DNA of 64,000 nucleotides from positions 3,204,001 through 3,268,000 of the forward strand of contig OX638333.1 in the NCBI GenBank assembly GCA_951812895.1, read 5' to 3'. The notes beneath the pieces are model-generated. The model ran no database searches. It was not told where the DNA came from and saw nothing but the letters and a program-made list of their open reading frames with translations. Source of the DNA: an uncultured Roseovarius sp. (GTDB taxonomy: Bacteria > Pseudomonadota > Alphaproteobacteria > Rhodobacterales > Rhodobacteraceae). Positions 36,602 to 47,332 of this stretch are shown piece after piece. Made by a program: the position numbers and the translations under genes. The number at the start of each line of letters is the position of its first letter. Position 1 is the first letter of the stretch.

Positions 36602-38140
36602 TCAGCGTTTGACAATAGGTTCGGAGTCCAACGCAACTGCCAGGGAATTGAATCTTGCCTCTGCAACTTCCCCGTAAAGAGGCGCAGTTTCGCCAGAGAG
36701 TTTCAACTCGATCTTCTTCTTTTTAGGGTACCAGTGAAGTCTGCCTAACTTGGCACCTTTCTTGAGCCATAGCATCGCTGCAAATCGCATCGCCTTGCCC
36801 AGAACTTCGGCATCCCACTCGTCTTTGGGTGAAACAAGCGCGCGCAGCTCTTCGAACCGTGTTCCTTCGCTGTTGTTTGAGTAGCGATACAGCAAAGCGA
36901 GACCAAGAAAGACCCGTTCAGAGTGTTTAAGCCCGCCCAGATTGGCGCGGGTAGCGTTGTCAAAGCAATCTTCAGCACGGTAATCGGGATGCGCGCGCCA
37001 ACTGACATCATGCAATAGGCAGGCCGCCTTGATCAGGCGGACGCGTTCGGGCCGGGCCGATTTGAACAGTGGCGCTATGAATTCGTAGATCATCTTGCCG
37101 TTGCCGGGCAGGCGGGCATCTTTTGCCTCGGCAAAACGGCAGGCCTCGATCAGCGGATCCCGCTCCCGCAATTGCTGGGGCATCTGCTCGTACAGTAACC
37201 CTTCGCGAATGCCATAGCTGGAGACTGCGATATCGCGCGGTTTAAAGGTTTTGACGACCTCTTTGAGCACTTCGGCTGCATGTGGAACAAGTGAAATACG
37301 GGCAGTTGAAATGCCTGATTGTTGCTTTAACTCTTCTATGTCATGCGCAGCGATGTATTTCACAGTGTCGCGCACGGCCTGCGCTGACATGCGGTATTCG
37401 TGCAGAACCTGAAGGGGGTATCCCTGCCTGAGCATGTCAATCTTTGCAATTGCCCGCCAGGAACCGCCAACCAGAAAGAGGCGATTGTTCTGCGGACCCA
37501 GCCGTTGGCTCATGCTGCTGAGGGTGTCGCGGATATAGATTCTGCGCCCCTTCTTGCCCCCCGGCAAATCGCGCAGTTTCAGCGGGCCGAGCGAGGAGGT
37601 GAGCCGCTTGCCGACAGCCCCGTCGTCTATTTCTGCTAACTCCATAGAGGAGCCGCCGATATCACAAACCAATCCGTATGAGCCTGGCCAACCCAACAGC
37701 ACACCTTGTGCGGAAAGGCGCGCCTCTTCCTGACCATCAATAATCCAGATTTTGATACCGGTTTCCTGTTCCACTTCTGCACAAAACTCAGCGCCATCTT
37801 CTGCTTCGCGTACAGCCGCTGTGGCAACTGCGGTCAGAGGTCCGGTTCCCATGCCTTGGCCGAGAAGGCGAAACCGTTTTATAGCGTTCAGGGCGCGTTC
37901 CCGCCCAATTGGATTTAAGCGGCCGGTTTCGGACATACCGGCGCCAAGTGCGCACATAATCTTTTCGTTGAAAAAATAGGCAGGGCTTCGGGCCGCACCG
38001 TCAAACACGACCAACCGAACAGAGTTTGAGCCGACATCAACAACGCCAACACGGCTAAGGGCCCGGGCCGATGGTTTGTCAAACAAAGCCCGCCCAAACG
38101 GGCCCCAGTCCTGTTCTGCCGGATCGTTCATACCGTCCAT
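36602..38140 (-). CDS. ppx: exopolyphosphatase (Ppx/GppA)
   Basis: A 512-aa enzyme that releases phosphate from polyphosphate or converts pppGpp to ppGpp. The N-terminal actin-like domain has the phosphate-binding motifs VVDVGSNSVRLVVFDG (about 31-46) and CDIGGSSMELAEI (about 164-176); the C-terminal part contains an HD-like helical domain (CLLHDVSWRAHPDY). It lies 46 bp downstream of ppk in the same direction, so synthesis and breakdown of polyphosphate are co-regulated. AAGGGG precedes the ATG. Confidence 0.92.
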   Translation of the reverse strand: MDGMNDPAEQDWGPFGRALFDKPSARALSRVGVVDVGSNSVRLVVFDGAARSPAYFFNEKIMCALGAGMSETGRLNPIGRERALNAIKRFRLLGQGMGTGPLTAVATAAVREAEDGAEFCAEVEQETGIKIWIIDGQEEARLSAQGVLLGWPGSYGLVCDIGGSSMELAEIDDGAVGKRLTSSLGPLKLRDLPGGKKGRRIYIRDTLSSMSQRLGPQNNRLFLVGGSWRAIAKIDMLRQGYPLQVLHEYRMSAQAVRDTVKYIAAHDIEELKQQSGISTARISLVPHAAEVLKEVVKTFKPRDIAVSSYGIREGLLYEQMPQQLRERDPLIEACRFAEAKDARLPGNGKMIYEFIAPLFKSARPERVRLIKAACLLHDVSWRAHPDYRAEDCFDNATRANLGGLKHSERVFLGLALLYRYSNNSEGTRFEELRALVSPKDEWDAEVLGKAMRFAAMLWLKKGAKLGRLHWYPKKKKIELKLSGETAPLYGEVAEARFNSLAVALDSEPIVKR

Positions 38141-38186
38141 AGTGCCCCTTACATCTTCTTCTCTATGCGGTATCGAACAGTACCGG

Positions 38187-40361
38187 TCAATCTTCGGTGT
38201 GGGTCAGTTTTGGAACATCGGCTGCCCCGGCAGAACCGCGCCCGGAAAGTGAGGGGTTTTCCATGAAGAACCGGTGGCAATTGAAGGCGAACGCGCCATC
38301 GGGTAGGTTTTCGCGGTTAAAGCTGCCATCTGGCGCCATGACCCAGCTTTGTGCCACATCTGCCATGTTCGCCGCCATGATCTGGCTGACAATCTGGGCT
38401 TTGACAGTGGGGTTGGCAATTTCCACCAAGGTTTCGACACGACGATTGAGGTTTCTACCCATCCAGTCGGCTGAGCTGATGAATACCCGTGCTTTTTTGG
38501 AGGGCAGGTCGTGACCGTTTCCGAAGCAAACAATCCGTGAATGTTCCAGGAACCTTCCAACGATAGATTTTACGCGGATATTTTCCGACAAGCCCTTGAT
38601 CCCCGGGCGCAATCCACAAATCCCGCGCACCACCAGGTTTATCCGAACACCCGCTTGTGACGCTTTGTAAAGCGCATCGATCACGTCGGGTTCAATCAGC
38701 GAATTCATTTTTGCCCAGATGCCCGCAGGTTTGCCAGCTTGAGCATTCTCGATTTCACCGCCGATCATTTCAATCAGGCGTTGTTTAAGCGAAATTGGGG
38801 AAATTGCCAGATTATCCAGCCGCTCTGGCTGCGCGTATCCCGACAGATAGTTGAAGACTTTGGTCGCATCGCGCCCAAGTGCGGCATCGCAGGTAAAAAA
38901 GCTTAGATCGGTGTAAATCTTTGCCGTGATCGGGTGATAGTTCCCTGTGCCGTAATGCGTGTAGGTCACAAGATTATCACCCTCGCGCCGGACAACGGTT
39001 GAGATCTTGGCATGCGTTTTGAGGTTAAGAAACCCATACACAACATGCGCGCCTGCACGTTCTAACCTGCGAGATTGGCGAATGTTTGCAGCCTCATCAA
39101 AGCGCGCTTTCAGCTCGACCAACGCCGTGACAGATTTACCGTCTTCGGCAGCTTCGCAAAGAGCCTCGACAATGGGTGATCTCTTGGATGTACGATACAG
39201 CGTTTGTTTGATAGCAACAACGTCAGGATCGCGCGCAGCCTGATTGAGAAAACGCACCACCATATCAAAGGTTTCGTAGGGATGGTGTAACAGCATATCT
39301 TTTTGCCGGATCGCAGCGAACATATCCCCGTCATGATCCTGAACCCGCTCAGGAACCCGCGGCATGAAGACGGGCCACATCAGGTCTGGGCGGTCGTCTA
39401 GCACCAGCTCTTTGAGATCGGCCAGGCCGATCATTCCTTGAACCTCGACAACCTCTTCAGGATCGACATGCAGTTCCTGCATGATGGTTTCGCGTAATCG
39501 GGACGGAGCATCAGCGGAGATTTTCATCCGCACGACTTCCCCGCGGCGGCGGCGTTTTAGCGCGACCTCGAATTCACGAACCAAGTCTTCCGCTTCTTCT
39601 TCGACCTCAAGATCGCTATCGCGAAGCACGCGGAAAGAACAGTGGTCTTTGCATCTATAACCGGGGAAAAGGCTGCCGATATGCAGCAGCAACAACTCTT
39701 CCAGCGGCAATGCCCGGTGGCTTCCGTCCTCTGACGGCAGAGTTATGAAACGGTCAATCTGGTGTGGAATAGGCAAGAGCGCCTGCAGCTCATTCTTATC
39801 GTTTTTGCGCTGTAGTTGAAGCGCCAGACAGAATCCAAGATTAGGAATGAACGGAAACGGATGTGCCGGGTCAATGGCGAGCGGTGACAGCACCGGGAAA
39901 ACCTTGTGCATGAAAACATCGGCAAGGTAATCGTCATCTCCGGGTTCCAATCCGTCGCGATTGAGAATGGAAATATTAGCGTCTTCCATCTCGCGCCGAA
40001 GCTCTTCAAAGGCTTGTTGCTGACTGTCGAGAAGCTTGCGGGCATCTTCGTCGATCAGTTCAAGCTGTTCAGCTGGTGACAGACCATCTGCTGCAGGAGT
40101 GATGTTTCCGCCGCGTGCGAGCTCACGAAGACCTGCCACGCGAACGTTATAAAACTCGTCCAAATTAGTGGCCGAAATCGACAAGAAGCGAAGGCGCTCT
40201 AGCAAAGGCACCCGTTTGTTTTGGGCTTCTTCCAGAACCCGCCAGTTAAATCCCAGCCAGCTGAGCTCGCGATTGTGAAATCGGCCGGGACCTTTCGGAT
40301 CAAAGTCTGGCAAATCGAGGGGCTCGGACGGTGGTGATTTTAAAAAGTCGGCATTTGTCAT
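38187..40361 (-). CDS. ppk1: polyphosphate kinase
   Basis: A 724-aa PPK1 enzyme that polymerises the gamma-phosphate of ATP into polyphosphate. The N-terminal domain begins [20 protein letters not shown]; the catalytic C-terminal region has the autophosphorylated-His block [21 protein letters not shown] and the second His in [15 protein letters not shown]. Length is normal. The gene is followed by ppx and preceded by hda and an AI-2E permease in the same direction, a conserved Rhodobacteraceae block. Confidence 0.95.
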   Translation of the reverse strand: MTNADFLKSPPSEPLDLPDFDPKGPGRFHNRELSWLGFNWRVLEEAQNKRVPLLERLRFLSISATNLDEFYNVRVAGLRELARGGNITPAADGLSPAEQLELIDEDARKLLDSQQQAFEELRREMEDANISILNRDGLEPGDDDYLADVFMHKVFPVLSPLAIDPAHPFPFIPNLGFCLALQLQRKNDKNELQALLPIPHQIDRFITLPSEDGSHRALPLEELLLLHIGSLFPGYRCKDHCSFRVLRDSDLEVEEEAEDLVREFEVALKRRRRGEVVRMKISADAPSRLRETIMQELHVDPEEVVEVQGMIGLADLKELVLDDRPDLMWPVFMPRVPERVQDHDGDMFAAIRQKDMLLHHPYETFDMVVRFLNQAARDPDVVAIKQTLYRTSKRSPIVEALCEAAEDGKSVTALVELKARFDEAANIRQSRRLERAGAHVVYGFLNLKTHAKISTVVRREGDNLVTYTHYGTGNYHPITAKIYTDLSFFTCDAALGRDATKVFNYLSGYAQPERLDNLAISPISLKQRLIEMIGGEIENAQAGKPAGIWAKMNSLIEPDVIDALYKASQAGVRINLVVRGICGLRPGIKGLSENIRVKSIVGRFLEHSRIVCFGNGHDLPSKKARVFISSADWMGRNLNRRVETLVEIANPTVKAQIVSQIMAANMADVAQSWVMAPDGSFNRENLPDGAFAFNCHRFFMENPSLSGRGSAGAADVPKLTHTED

Positions 40362-40412
40362 TGGTTAGTCATCTGAATGATTTGTATGACGGAAAGATGA
40401 CAGAGTTTGCAC

Positions 40413-41087
40413 TTAGTTGCCCGACTTGTCCAGAACCTGCGCTGCAAGGGCGCGGTTTATGGGACGTCGCGTTTCCAGGGCGAACTGGTCCAGAGCATCA
40501 ACAATGCGCTGCGCCGTCGAAAAAGAACGGTCAATCCGACGTGTCAGATAAGAGATCGTGGCAGGAGATGGCGAAATCTGTCGATCATTAAAGAGCTTCA
40601 TAATCAGCGCGGATAAAAGAGCATCGTCGGGCGGTTCAAGTTTTGCAACTGGCGTCGCCTGCACACGGCTGGCCAAATCCGGAAGAGACAATTTCCAATA
40701 ATTGGGAGGTTGCGTTGCCGTCAGCAGCAAAGAATGTCCTTCGGACAAAACAAGGTTGTGTAGGTGAAACAAAGCCTCTTCGGCCGTAGCGTTGCCCTCA
40801 ATATCTGCACAATCTTCCACGGCAACAGAGCAGGAGGCAAGTGCGGGAATATCGGCTTTGGACAAAGTGTTTGCTGGAATGATCGTTGCGCCCGAAAGCG
40901 CCGCCCAAACATGTGTGAGATGTGTTTTGCCCGATCCGGCATCCCCACACAGGGCGAGCTTACTGGAGGGCCAGGTCGGCCATTGTTCAATCAACCCAAC
41001 CGCTGAGGCATTGGCAGGTGAAACAAAGAAATCATCGCGCCCAAGCGCCGTTCTGGTGGGCAAATCAAAGCTTAGTTGTCGGATCAT
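40413..41087 (-). CDS. hda: DnaA-homologous regulator Hda
   Basis: A 224-aa AAA-family protein related to the DnaA central domain. Hda works with the beta clamp to hydrolyse ATP bound to DnaA after initiation. The N-terminal MIRQLSFDLP resembles the clamp-binding motif, the P-loop GDAGSGKTHL is at residues 48-57, and SVAVEDCAD resembles Walker B. It lacks the DNA-binding domain IV of DnaA. Its start overlaps the stop of the upstream AI-2E permease gene (TGATG), so the two are coupled. Confidence 0.87.
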   Translation of the reverse strand: MIRQLSFDLPTRTALGRDDFFVSPANASAVGLIEQWPTWPSSKLALCGDAGSGKTHLTHVWAALSGATIIPANTLSKADIPALASCSVAVEDCADIEGNATAEEALFHLHNLVLSEGHSLLLTATQPPNYWKLSLPDLASRVQATPVAKLEPPDDALLSALIMKLFNDRQISPSPATISYLTRRIDRSFSTAQRIVDALDQFALETRRPINRALAAQVLDKSGN

Positions 41088-42154
41088 CACTCGCCGTCCC
41101 GGTCCGCCAGCCCGCGATAGAGAAGACTGTCTTTGTATCGACCAACAAGGAACCTGGTCAGGACACCAATTGCGGCGGCAACCGGGACAGCGACCAGCAT
41201 GCCGACAAAGCCGAACAAGGTGCCGAATACCGAGAGCGCGAATATGAGCCAAACAGGATGTAGGCCAACCGAACCACCCACCAATTTAGGGGTAAGCACA
41301 TTGCCCTCGAGCACCTGACCCAACGCGAAAATTCCGGCGACAAGGCCAATCGACAACCAATCCCCCCAAAACTGAAACAATGCCAGCCCAATCGCTAACG
41401 CCCCGCCAACCAGTGCACCAACATAGGGAATAAACGTTATCAGACCGGCAATTGCTCCGACCACCAACCCGAATTGAAGCCCCACCAGCATGAGAGCGAT
41501 GGCGTAGTACGTTCCGAGGACCAAACAGACGGTGCCCATTCCCCGGATGAAAGCTGCCAATGTTTTGTCAATTTCACGCGCCAGATGCCTGACCACAGGC
41601 GCATGATCACGCGGCAGCAGGTCATCAATCTTTGCAACCATGTGGTCCCAATCGTAGAGCAGATAAAATGCAACCACCGGCACGATCACCAAAAGTACAA
41701 CAACGTTGATGAGTGAAGCGGCGGAGCTGAGCAAAGATTCAAGGAGCTGCCCACCCTTGCTTTGAATCGTATCACCAACAGATATAAGGGATTTCCGTAA
41801 CACGGACTCGTCATCGACAATCTCAGGGAAACGCTCTGTCAGAAAGTTTTGAAGGTCGTTGAATAACTGCGGTGCGATGTTGAACAGATTGACCGCCTGC
41901 TGCACCAGCGTAGGCAGCACCAGAAGGGACATGATGACGAAAATCAACAACGTAAACAGGGTGATGATCGTTACCGAAATTGCCCGGGTAAATCCCATGC
42001 GCTCAAACCGGTCGGCAACCGGGTCAAGGAAGTAAGCAATTGCCCCACCCAGAACAAAGGGCAGGATTACGTCGCCCAAAAACCACATCAAAACCAGAAA
42101 CACCCCGGTCGCGATGCCCCAGTATTTCATTTGAGTAGCAACAGGTAATGCCAT
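41087..42154 (-). CDS. AI-2E-family (PerM-like) permease
   Basis: A 355-aa inner-membrane protein with about seven to eight helices. The family core is FIPYVGALVGGALAIGLALFQFWGD, with the conserved LEGNVLTPKLVGGSVGLHPVWLIFALSVFGTLFG block in the C-terminal third. Members export autoinducer-2 or act as Na+/H+ antiporters; the substrate here is unknown. The gene heads the AI-2E-hda-ppk-ppx run and overlaps hda by one base. Confidence 0.9.
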   Translation of the reverse strand: MALPVATQMKYWGIATGVFLVLMWFLGDVILPFVLGGAIAYFLDPVADRFERMGFTRAISVTIITLFTLLIFVIMSLLVLPTLVQQAVNLFNIAPQLFNDLQNFLTERFPEIVDDESVLRKSLISVGDTIQSKGGQLLESLLSSAASLINVVVLLVIVPVVAFYLLYDWDHMVAKIDDLLPRDHAPVVRHLAREIDKTLAAFIRGMGTVCLVLGTYYAIALMLVGLQFGLVVGAIAGLITFIPYVGALVGGALAIGLALFQFWGDWLSIGLVAGIFALGQVLEGNVLTPKLVGGSVGLHPVWLIFALSVFGTLFGFVGMLVAVPVAAAIGVLTRFLVGRYKDSLLYRGLADRDGE

Positions 42155-42319
42155 TGGGAGGTCCTAAATAGCGCGTGTGACTAACACATCGCGTATGCGG
42201 GCGATGCTTTCAAGGGAAAGAGAGCGGAATAGGTCGACATCGGCGGTACAATGGTGGCTTGTTTGTATGCGCACAAAGCCATAAACGAAGCAAAACGCCA
42301 TTTGTTACGAGGGTTGTCT

Positions 42320-43675
42320 ATGCGCCTGTCTAAATATTTTCTGCCTGTCCTCAAGGAAACGCCATCAGACGCGCAGATTGTCAGCCATCGGTTCATGCTG
42401 CGGGCCGGGATGATCAAACAATCCAGCGCTGGCATTTATTCGTGGTTGCCCATGGGCTTTAAGGTATTACGAAAGCTGGAAAATATCGTGCATGAAGAGC
42501 AAATTCGTGCCGGGCACATTCCGATGCTGATGCCGACGCTGCAATCGGCAGATTTGTGGCGGGAGTCAGGGCGGTACGATGCGTATGGTCCCGAGATGTT
42601 GCGCATTCGTGACCGGCACGAGCGGGACATGTTGTACGGACCGACCAACGAAGAACTAATCACCGACATTTTTCGTTCACACGTGGGCAGCTACAAAGAT
42701 TTGCCGCTGACGCTGTACCACATTCAGTGGAAATTTCGTGACGAGGTCCGGCCACGTTTCGGGGTCATGCGTGGGCGTGAGTTCTTTATGAAGGACGGCT
42801 ATAATTTTGATCTGACCAAAGAAGATGCGCTGCATTCCTATAATCGCCATATGGTGAGCTATCTGCGGACGTATGAGCGGATGGGGTTACAGGCCATTCC
42901 GATGCGGGCCGATAGCGGGCCGATTGGCGGGGATGACACGCATGAGTTTCTGGTTCTTGCAGAAACCGGTGAATCCGAAGTGTTCTATGACAGCGCAATC
43001 ACCGACTTGAAGTTAGGTGATAAATCAGTCGATTACAGCAGTTGGGACGAATGCGCGGCAATCGTGAAAGAGTGGACAACGCCCTATGCCCGAACCGACG
43101 AAACCCATGATGAAGCCGTGTTTGCTGACGTTCCGGAAACGCGCCGTAGGCAGAGCCGCGGGATCGAAGTGGGTCAGATTTTCTATTTCGGGACTAAGTA
43201 TTCTGACCCGATGGGGGCCACTGTTCAGGGACCGGATGGTAAGCCGGTACCGGTTCATATGGGCAGTCACGGGATCGGGGTGAGCCGCTTGGCAGGGGCG
43301 ATAATCGAGGCCAGCCATGACGACAAAGGTATTATCTGGCCCGAAGGTGTAACGCCGTTCCATGTTGGAATTGTCAATCTGAAACAAGGGGATAGCGAGG
43401 CAGATGGCGCCTGTGAATCCCTTTACAATGCGCTGATAGCCATTGGGTTAGAGCCGCTTTATGATGATCGCAATGAACGCGCAGGTGGGAAATTCGCGAC
43501 GATGGATCTGATCGGCTTGCCGTGGAGGATCACCGTGGGGCCGCGGGGTCTGAAAAACGGTGTGGTCGAACTGACCAGCAGGAAAACCGGCGAAAGTGAA
43601 GAGTTGCCGCCGGAGCAGGCTGTTGAAAAGGTTGCGAAAATCTATGCCAGCCATCGGGTCGCGGCGTTTGGGTGA
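42320..43675 (+). CDS. proS: prolyl-tRNA synthetase, alphaproteobacterial short form
   Basis: A 451-aa class II synthetase that charges tRNA-Pro. The N-terminus [34 protein letters not shown] fits ProS. Class II motif 2 ([31 protein letters not shown]) and motif 3 ([24 protein letters not shown]) are intact, with an anticodon-binding domain after residue 350. At this length it lacks the inserted editing domain of bacterial-type ProS, as usual in the group. ATG 42320 follows GAGGG; the 23-residue extension to 42251 is not favoured. Confidence 0.96.
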   Translation: MRLSKYFLPVLKETPSDAQIVSHRFMLRAGMIKQSSAGIYSWLPMGFKVLRKLENIVHEEQIRAGHIPMLMPTLQSADLWRESGRYDAYGPEMLRIRDRHERDMLYGPTNEELITDIFRSHVGSYKDLPLTLYHIQWKFRDEVRPRFGVMRGREFFMKDGYNFDLTKEDALHSYNRHMVSYLRTYERMGLQAIPMRADSGPIGGDDTHEFLVLAETGESEVFYDSAITDLKLGDKSVDYSSWDECAAIVKEWTTPYARTDETHDEAVFADVPETRRRQSRGIEVGQIFYFGTKYSDPMGATVQGPDGKPVPVHMGSHGIGVSRLAGAIIEASHDDKGIIWPEGVTPFHVGIVNLKQGDSEADGACESLYNALIAIGLEPLYDDRNERAGGKFATMDLIGLPWRITVGPRGLKNGVVELTSRKTGESEELPPEQAVEKVAKIYASHRVAAFG

Positions 43676-43743
43676 TATTGACGGTTTGATTTGACAGAGC
43701 TCAAAATATTTGCTGGGGTTGCGTAAAACCGAGGCGGGAAATT

Positions 43744-44238
43744 ATGAGAAACCCTCTGAAATACGTGATATTGGCAATGGCTTACGTGATTGGTTCCAGT
43801 TCGGCACTTGCTGACATCATGACCTATCACAATGACAGGTTCGACATCAAAGGCCGGGTACCTATCGAATTTATAGCTATGCATGCGCCGGAAAACGGTG
43901 ATGGCAGAGAGTTTAGAAGCACAATCAACAGTGGTCGGGTGATCATTGCGGGCAGCTATAATCTTTATGATAGCTTTTCTGAATTCAGAAAAGAATCCAA
44001 GCGGTTATACGTTGAAGATGGCGCTGACATTACACTGGAAACCGGCGGAGATGACTGGTTTGTCCTGTCGGGGTTTCATCGCGGGCAAATCTTTTACACG
44101 CGGGTAGAGCAGGGCCGGAACTGTGATGGTGAGGTTGTGCTGGCGAGTATGTATATCGAATATAATCCGGTGGATCGCAGCACGTATGATGATCAGATCG
44201 GCGGATTGGCCAAGGGGCTGCAGGCCGGCAGCTGCTGA
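43744..44238 (+). CDS. exported protein of unknown function
   Basis: A 164-aa protein with a Sec signal (MRNPLKYVILAMAYVIGSSSALAD). The mature part reads TYHNDRFDIKGRVPIEFIAMHAPENGDGREF, then beta-rich segments, with two cysteines (GRNCDGEV and GSC at the end) likely forming a disulfide. It resembles exported beta-sandwich proteins of the group, but I recognise no named family. GAGGCGGG precedes the ATG. The next 370 bp have no gene. Confidence 0.75.
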   Translation: MRNPLKYVILAMAYVIGSSSALADIMTYHNDRFDIKGRVPIEFIAMHAPENGDGREFRSTINSGRVIIAGSYNLYDSFSEFRKESKRLYVEDGADITLETGGDDWFVLSGFHRGQIFYTRVEQGRNCDGEVVLASMYIEYNPVDRSTYDDQIGGLAKGLQAGSC

Positions 44239-44611
44239 GCCGGCGTGAAATTCACACTTTGTACAAATTGTACACGCGTTTTGTACAAAGATCCGGGTGT
44301 CCGGGAGAATTTGTATGCATCATGCACACTTTATACGTCCCATGACCCGTTTCAGATCATTGGCGCAGCGACCGGTGTGGGAGGGGTTTTCTGCCGGTGA
44401 TCCCTAATACGGGAACAGGGTTCGGGTGCTGTTCTGACATTGATGGTCGGGATTTGGGTATTTGGGGCAAGAAAGAAACGGCAGGGTGAATCTAGGTCGT
44501 TGTTGACCCGAAATATTTTGCAGAAACCCGGTGGGATAAAGGTCGGGGGGAGCTTGATCTCTGCGACGGCTCGGCGCATTGTCCGCGCAAAACTAACCCA
44601 GAGGTCCGGTC
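44239..44611. other. 373-bp intergenic region upstream of lolC with symmetric sites
   Basis: No gene was found. Near the left edge are three GTAC-centred near-palindromes (44258-44289). A short repeat, GGGTATTTGGGGCAAGAAAG, occurs at about 44456-44475. The stretch 44377-44447 has G/T-rich sequence without other recognisable features. The lolC promoter must lie here. Confidence 0.5.
44258..44289. promoter_or_regulatory. triple TTTGTACAAA-type operator
   Basis: Two perfect 10-bp palindromes TTTGTACAAA (44258-44267 and 44280-44289) flank a degenerate copy ATTGTACACG (44267-44276). The GTAC centres are spaced 9 and 13 bp. The two outer copies form a larger inverted repeat (CTTTGTACAA... TTGTACAAAG). 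The symmetry suggests a regulator site, for example of a GntR-type protein, but the binder is unknown. It is about 320 bp before lolC and 20 bp after the upstream gene. Confidence 0.5.
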
Positions 44612-45901
44612 GTGGCAGCCCAACCCGCCCCGTTTTCACGTTTTGAATGGATGATCGCCTGGCGCTATCTGCGGGCGAAGCGTGCCGAAGGCGGTGTCAG
44701 TGTGATGACCTGGATCAGTCTGGTCGGGATCACGCTGGCGGTTTTCGCGCTGATTGCGACGCTGGCGGTGCGGTCGGGGTTTCGGGCGGAGTTTGTCGAT
44801 ACCATTTTGGGATCGAATGCGCATGTGACGGTGTACAGCGTGGGCACGGTCGATGAGGTGACGGGCCGGATTGACCGGACGATTGCCGATTACGACGCGA
44901 TGGCCGAACGGGTGCGTGATGTGACGGGGGTGATCCGGGTGGCACCGCTGGTCAAAGGCCAGGTGATGGCCAATGCGCGACAGCGCAACGCCGGGGTCGA
45001 GGTTTACGGCATCACGCAAGACAACCTGAGAACCATTCCGCGGATTGCCAATCCTGAGACGGCCTATGGCAGCATTGAGGATTTTCCCAGCGGGGTCGCT
45101 ATCGGGTCAGGTGTGGCACGGGCACTGGGGGTCACGGTGGGGGACAAGATCAAACTGATCTCACCCAACGGGGTCAAAACGGCCTTTGGCACCAGCCCGC
45201 GGATCAATGCCTATGACGTGGTTTATGTGTTCACGGCAGGGCGCTATGACATCGACAAAGTGCGGATCTATCTGCCGTTTGCCGAGGCGCAGAGTTTTTT
45301 CAACCGCGAGGGGCGGGCGGATGAGCTGGAGGTCATGGTGAGCGATCCGGAGAATGTGAATGATCTGGCCTTGCCGTTGATTGGTGCCGCAGGTGATCGG
45401 GCACAGGTCTGGAGCTGGAAGGATGCCAGTGGCGGCTATCTGCATGCGCTGGAGGTCGAGGATAACGTGATGTTCGTGATCATGACCGTGCTGGTCTTGA
45501 TTGCGGCGATGAATATTGTCAGTGGGTTGATCATGCTGGTCAAGAACAAGGGCCGGGATATTGGTATTCTGCGCACGATGGGTCTGACCGAGGGGTCGGT
45601 GTTGCGGGTGTTTTTCATCTGTGGGGCGCTGACCGGTGTTGTGGGCACGATTCTGGGCGTCATTCTGGGCTGTTTGGCGGCGATTTACATCGACAGTATT
45701 TTCGCGCTGCTGGATTATTTCAGCGGCAAGCCGGTATGGGACCCGTCGGTGCGGCCGATTGCGCGGCTGCCCGCAAAGCTGGAATTTGGCGATGTGCTGG
45801 TGTCGGTGGCGCTGTCGCTGGGGCTGTCGTTTACGGTGACTTATTTTCCGGCGCGGCGCGCGGCGCGGATGAACCCGGTTGAGGCGCTGCGTTATGAGTG
45901 A
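44612..45901 (+). CDS. lolC: lipoprotein-releasing ABC transporter permease LolC/E
   Basis: A 429-aa inner-membrane permease of the Lol lipoprotein-export complex (MacB-like). It has one N-terminal helix, a periplasmic domain of about 45-270, and three C-terminal helices ([52 protein letters not shown]). The GTG start is supported by AGAGG at a good distance. It overlaps lolD by eight bases. With LolD it extracts outer-membrane lipoproteins, such as those encoded in the pcc cluster. Confidence 0.93.
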   Translation: MAAQPAPFSRFEWMIAWRYLRAKRAEGGVSVMTWISLVGITLAVFALIATLAVRSGFRAEFVDTILGSNAHVTVYSVGTVDEVTGRIDRTIADYDAMAERVRDVTGVIRVAPLVKGQVMANARQRNAGVEVYGITQDNLRTIPRIANPETAYGSIEDFPSGVAIGSGVARALGVTVGDKIKLISPNGVKTAFGTSPRINAYDVVYVFTAGRYDIDKVRIYLPFAEAQSFFNREGRADELEVMVSDPENVNDLALPLIGAAGDRAQVWSWKDASGGYLHALEVEDNVMFVIMTVLVLIAAMNIVSGLIMLVKNKGRDIGILRTMGLTEGSVLRVFFICGALTGVVGTILGVILGCLAAIYIDSIFALLDYFSGKPVWDPSVRPIARLPAKLEFGDVLVSVALSLGLSFTVTYFPARRAARMNPVEALRYE

Positions 45902-46577
45902 AGTAATGCTGCGGCTTGAGGGGATCGGGAAGACCTACAACAAAGGTAAGACCAACGAAGTGTCGGTGCTGAAGAGCGCTGGAATTGAAATTGCTGAGGG
46001 AGAGATGGTGGCGCTGGTAGCACCATCAGGCGCCGGGAAATCCACGTTGTTGCACATTGCCGGGCTGCTGGACACGGCCGATGTTGGTCAGGTTGAGATC
46101 GGTGGCGAGGATATGACCGGGCTGAGCGACCGGCGGCGAACGATTGTGCGGCGGCGCGAGGTGGGATTTGTGTATCAGTTCCATCATCTGCTGCCGGAAT
46201 TCAGCGCGTTGGAGAACGTGGTGCTGCCGATGCTGGCCAATGGAGTGCCTCAGGCGGTGGCAGAGATGCGGGCCGCCGATCTGTTGGCGCGGGTGGGTGT
46301 TGCAGATCGTGCAGAGCACCGGCCCTCGGCCTTGTCCGGGGGTGAACAGCAACGGGTGGCATTTTGCAGGGCGCTGGCCAATGCGCCGGCGCTGTTGCTG
46401 GCGGATGAGCCGACGGGGAACCTTGACCCCGGCACATCGGATCAGGTGTTCGGCGCGTTGGAAGAGCTGGTTCGGGATCGCGGGCTGGCAGCGCTGATCG
46501 CCACGCATAACCTTGATCTGGCCGCGCGGATGGACCGGGTGGTGCGTTTGGAAGGCGGGCAGGTTGTAGCAGGGTAG
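45894..46577 (+). CDS. lolD: lipoprotein-releasing ABC transporter ATPase LolD
   Basis: A 227-aa ABC ATPase. Walker A is APSGAGKST at about 43-51, the signature [33 protein letters not shown] carries Walker B, and the H-loop is in LIATHNLD. The LolD/MacB subfamily mark [25 protein letters not shown] is present. ATG 45894 lies inside the end of lolC, so translation is coupled. It powers release of lipoproteins to LolA. Confidence 0.95.
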   Translation: MSEVMLRLEGIGKTYNKGKTNEVSVLKSAGIEIAEGEMVALVAPSGAGKSTLLHIAGLLDTADVGQVEIGGEDMTGLSDRRRTIVRRREVGFVYQFHHLLPEFSALENVVLPMLANGVPQAVAEMRAADLLARVGVADRAEHRPSALSGGEQQRVAFCRALANAPALLLADEPTGNLDPGTSDQVFGALEELVRDRGLAALIATHNLDLAARMDRVVRLEGGQVVAG

Positions 46578-46581
46578 TTGA

Positions 46582-47151
46582 TCACAAGCTGCCCTGTTTG
46601 GGCGCGCGGCGCCAGTACTTTACGCCGTTGAGATAAATGCCGTGATCTGTAATCCTGCCTCGTGTCTCTTCCATTACGGATTTAAAGTTTTTTTTGCGGG
46701 CGCGTTCAAAGGCCTCTGAAAGCTCTGCAATTCTTTTTTTAACAAGCCTAATTTCCTTGTTCAGGCGGGCTATTCGGTCTTTGCGTTTTGTCAGTCCGCG
46801 CATGTCGTCAATCAGGCGGCGCGCCAGAGGCCGAACCAGATCAAGCATCTGCACTAATATTTTAGGGTAATCTTTTGAAAATCCTTTGATTTCAATATCG
46901 TGGGTTTCGTATGTTGTAATTTGCAGGTGTAGCTTTGCAATTCTTTTTCGAGAAAATTCCAACAGCTGACCTTGTGAAAATGAATGAAGTTTACGCTTGG
47001 GTTTCTTGCGTGACGTGGATTTGGTTGAATTCGTTCCAACATCCTTGGGATCAGGCCCGCCACCCTGGGCGAAGGCGGCTGGCGACGAGAGGGCAGCACC
47101 TGTCATCCAGAGAAATTGGCGGCGAGAAACGAGTTTGATGAACTTTGGCAG
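46582..47151 (-). CDS. Arg-Arg-leader coiled-coil protein, apparent CTG start
   Basis: The conventional ATG at 47106 would start mid-signal (MTGAALSSPAAFAQ). Reading upstream in frame gives PKFIKLVSRRQFLW, completing a twin-arginine-like signal. It begins at CTG 47151-47149, exactly 7 bases after GGAAGG. No ATG, GTG or TTG occurs between that site and 47106. The 189-aa product has a basic stretch (KSTSRKKPKRKLHSF), a coiled coil (about 95-150, LTKRKDRIARLNKEIRLVKKRIAELSEAFERA) and a basic C-terminus. Function unknown; a similar Arg-Arg-leader protein lies 1.2 kb away. Confidence 0.65.
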   Translation of the reverse strand: MPKFIKLVSRRQFLWMTGAALSSPAAFAQGGGPDPKDVGTNSTKSTSRKKPKRKLHSFSQGQLLEFSRKRIAKLHLQITTYETHDIEIKGFSKDYPKILVQMLDLVRPLARRLIDDMRGLTKRKDRIARLNKEIRLVKKRIAELSEAFERARKKNFKSVMEETRGRITDHGIYLNGVKYWRRAPKQGSL

Positions 47152-47332
47152 TAGAAAACCTTCCGCGTATTAAATTTTAAGAGCATTTTAAAACGGTGCA
47201 AAAAAAAAACGCAAATTTCAGCCTGTGAATGCAGCACTGCTTTGATCAAGCTGAAATTCGGTTCACAAAGATTGAATTGACCTGAACCCCTGACGGCGTC
47301 ACACCGGATGCGACGAATTTGAGGGGATGGAC

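Noticed and set aside
47200-47258. A-tract and inverted repeat AATTTCAGC...GCTGAAATT between the coiled-coil gene and the dehydrogenase gene
   Set aside because: Both lie in a divergent promoter region, where AT-rich runs are expected; the repeat has a 27-base loop and no clear partner.
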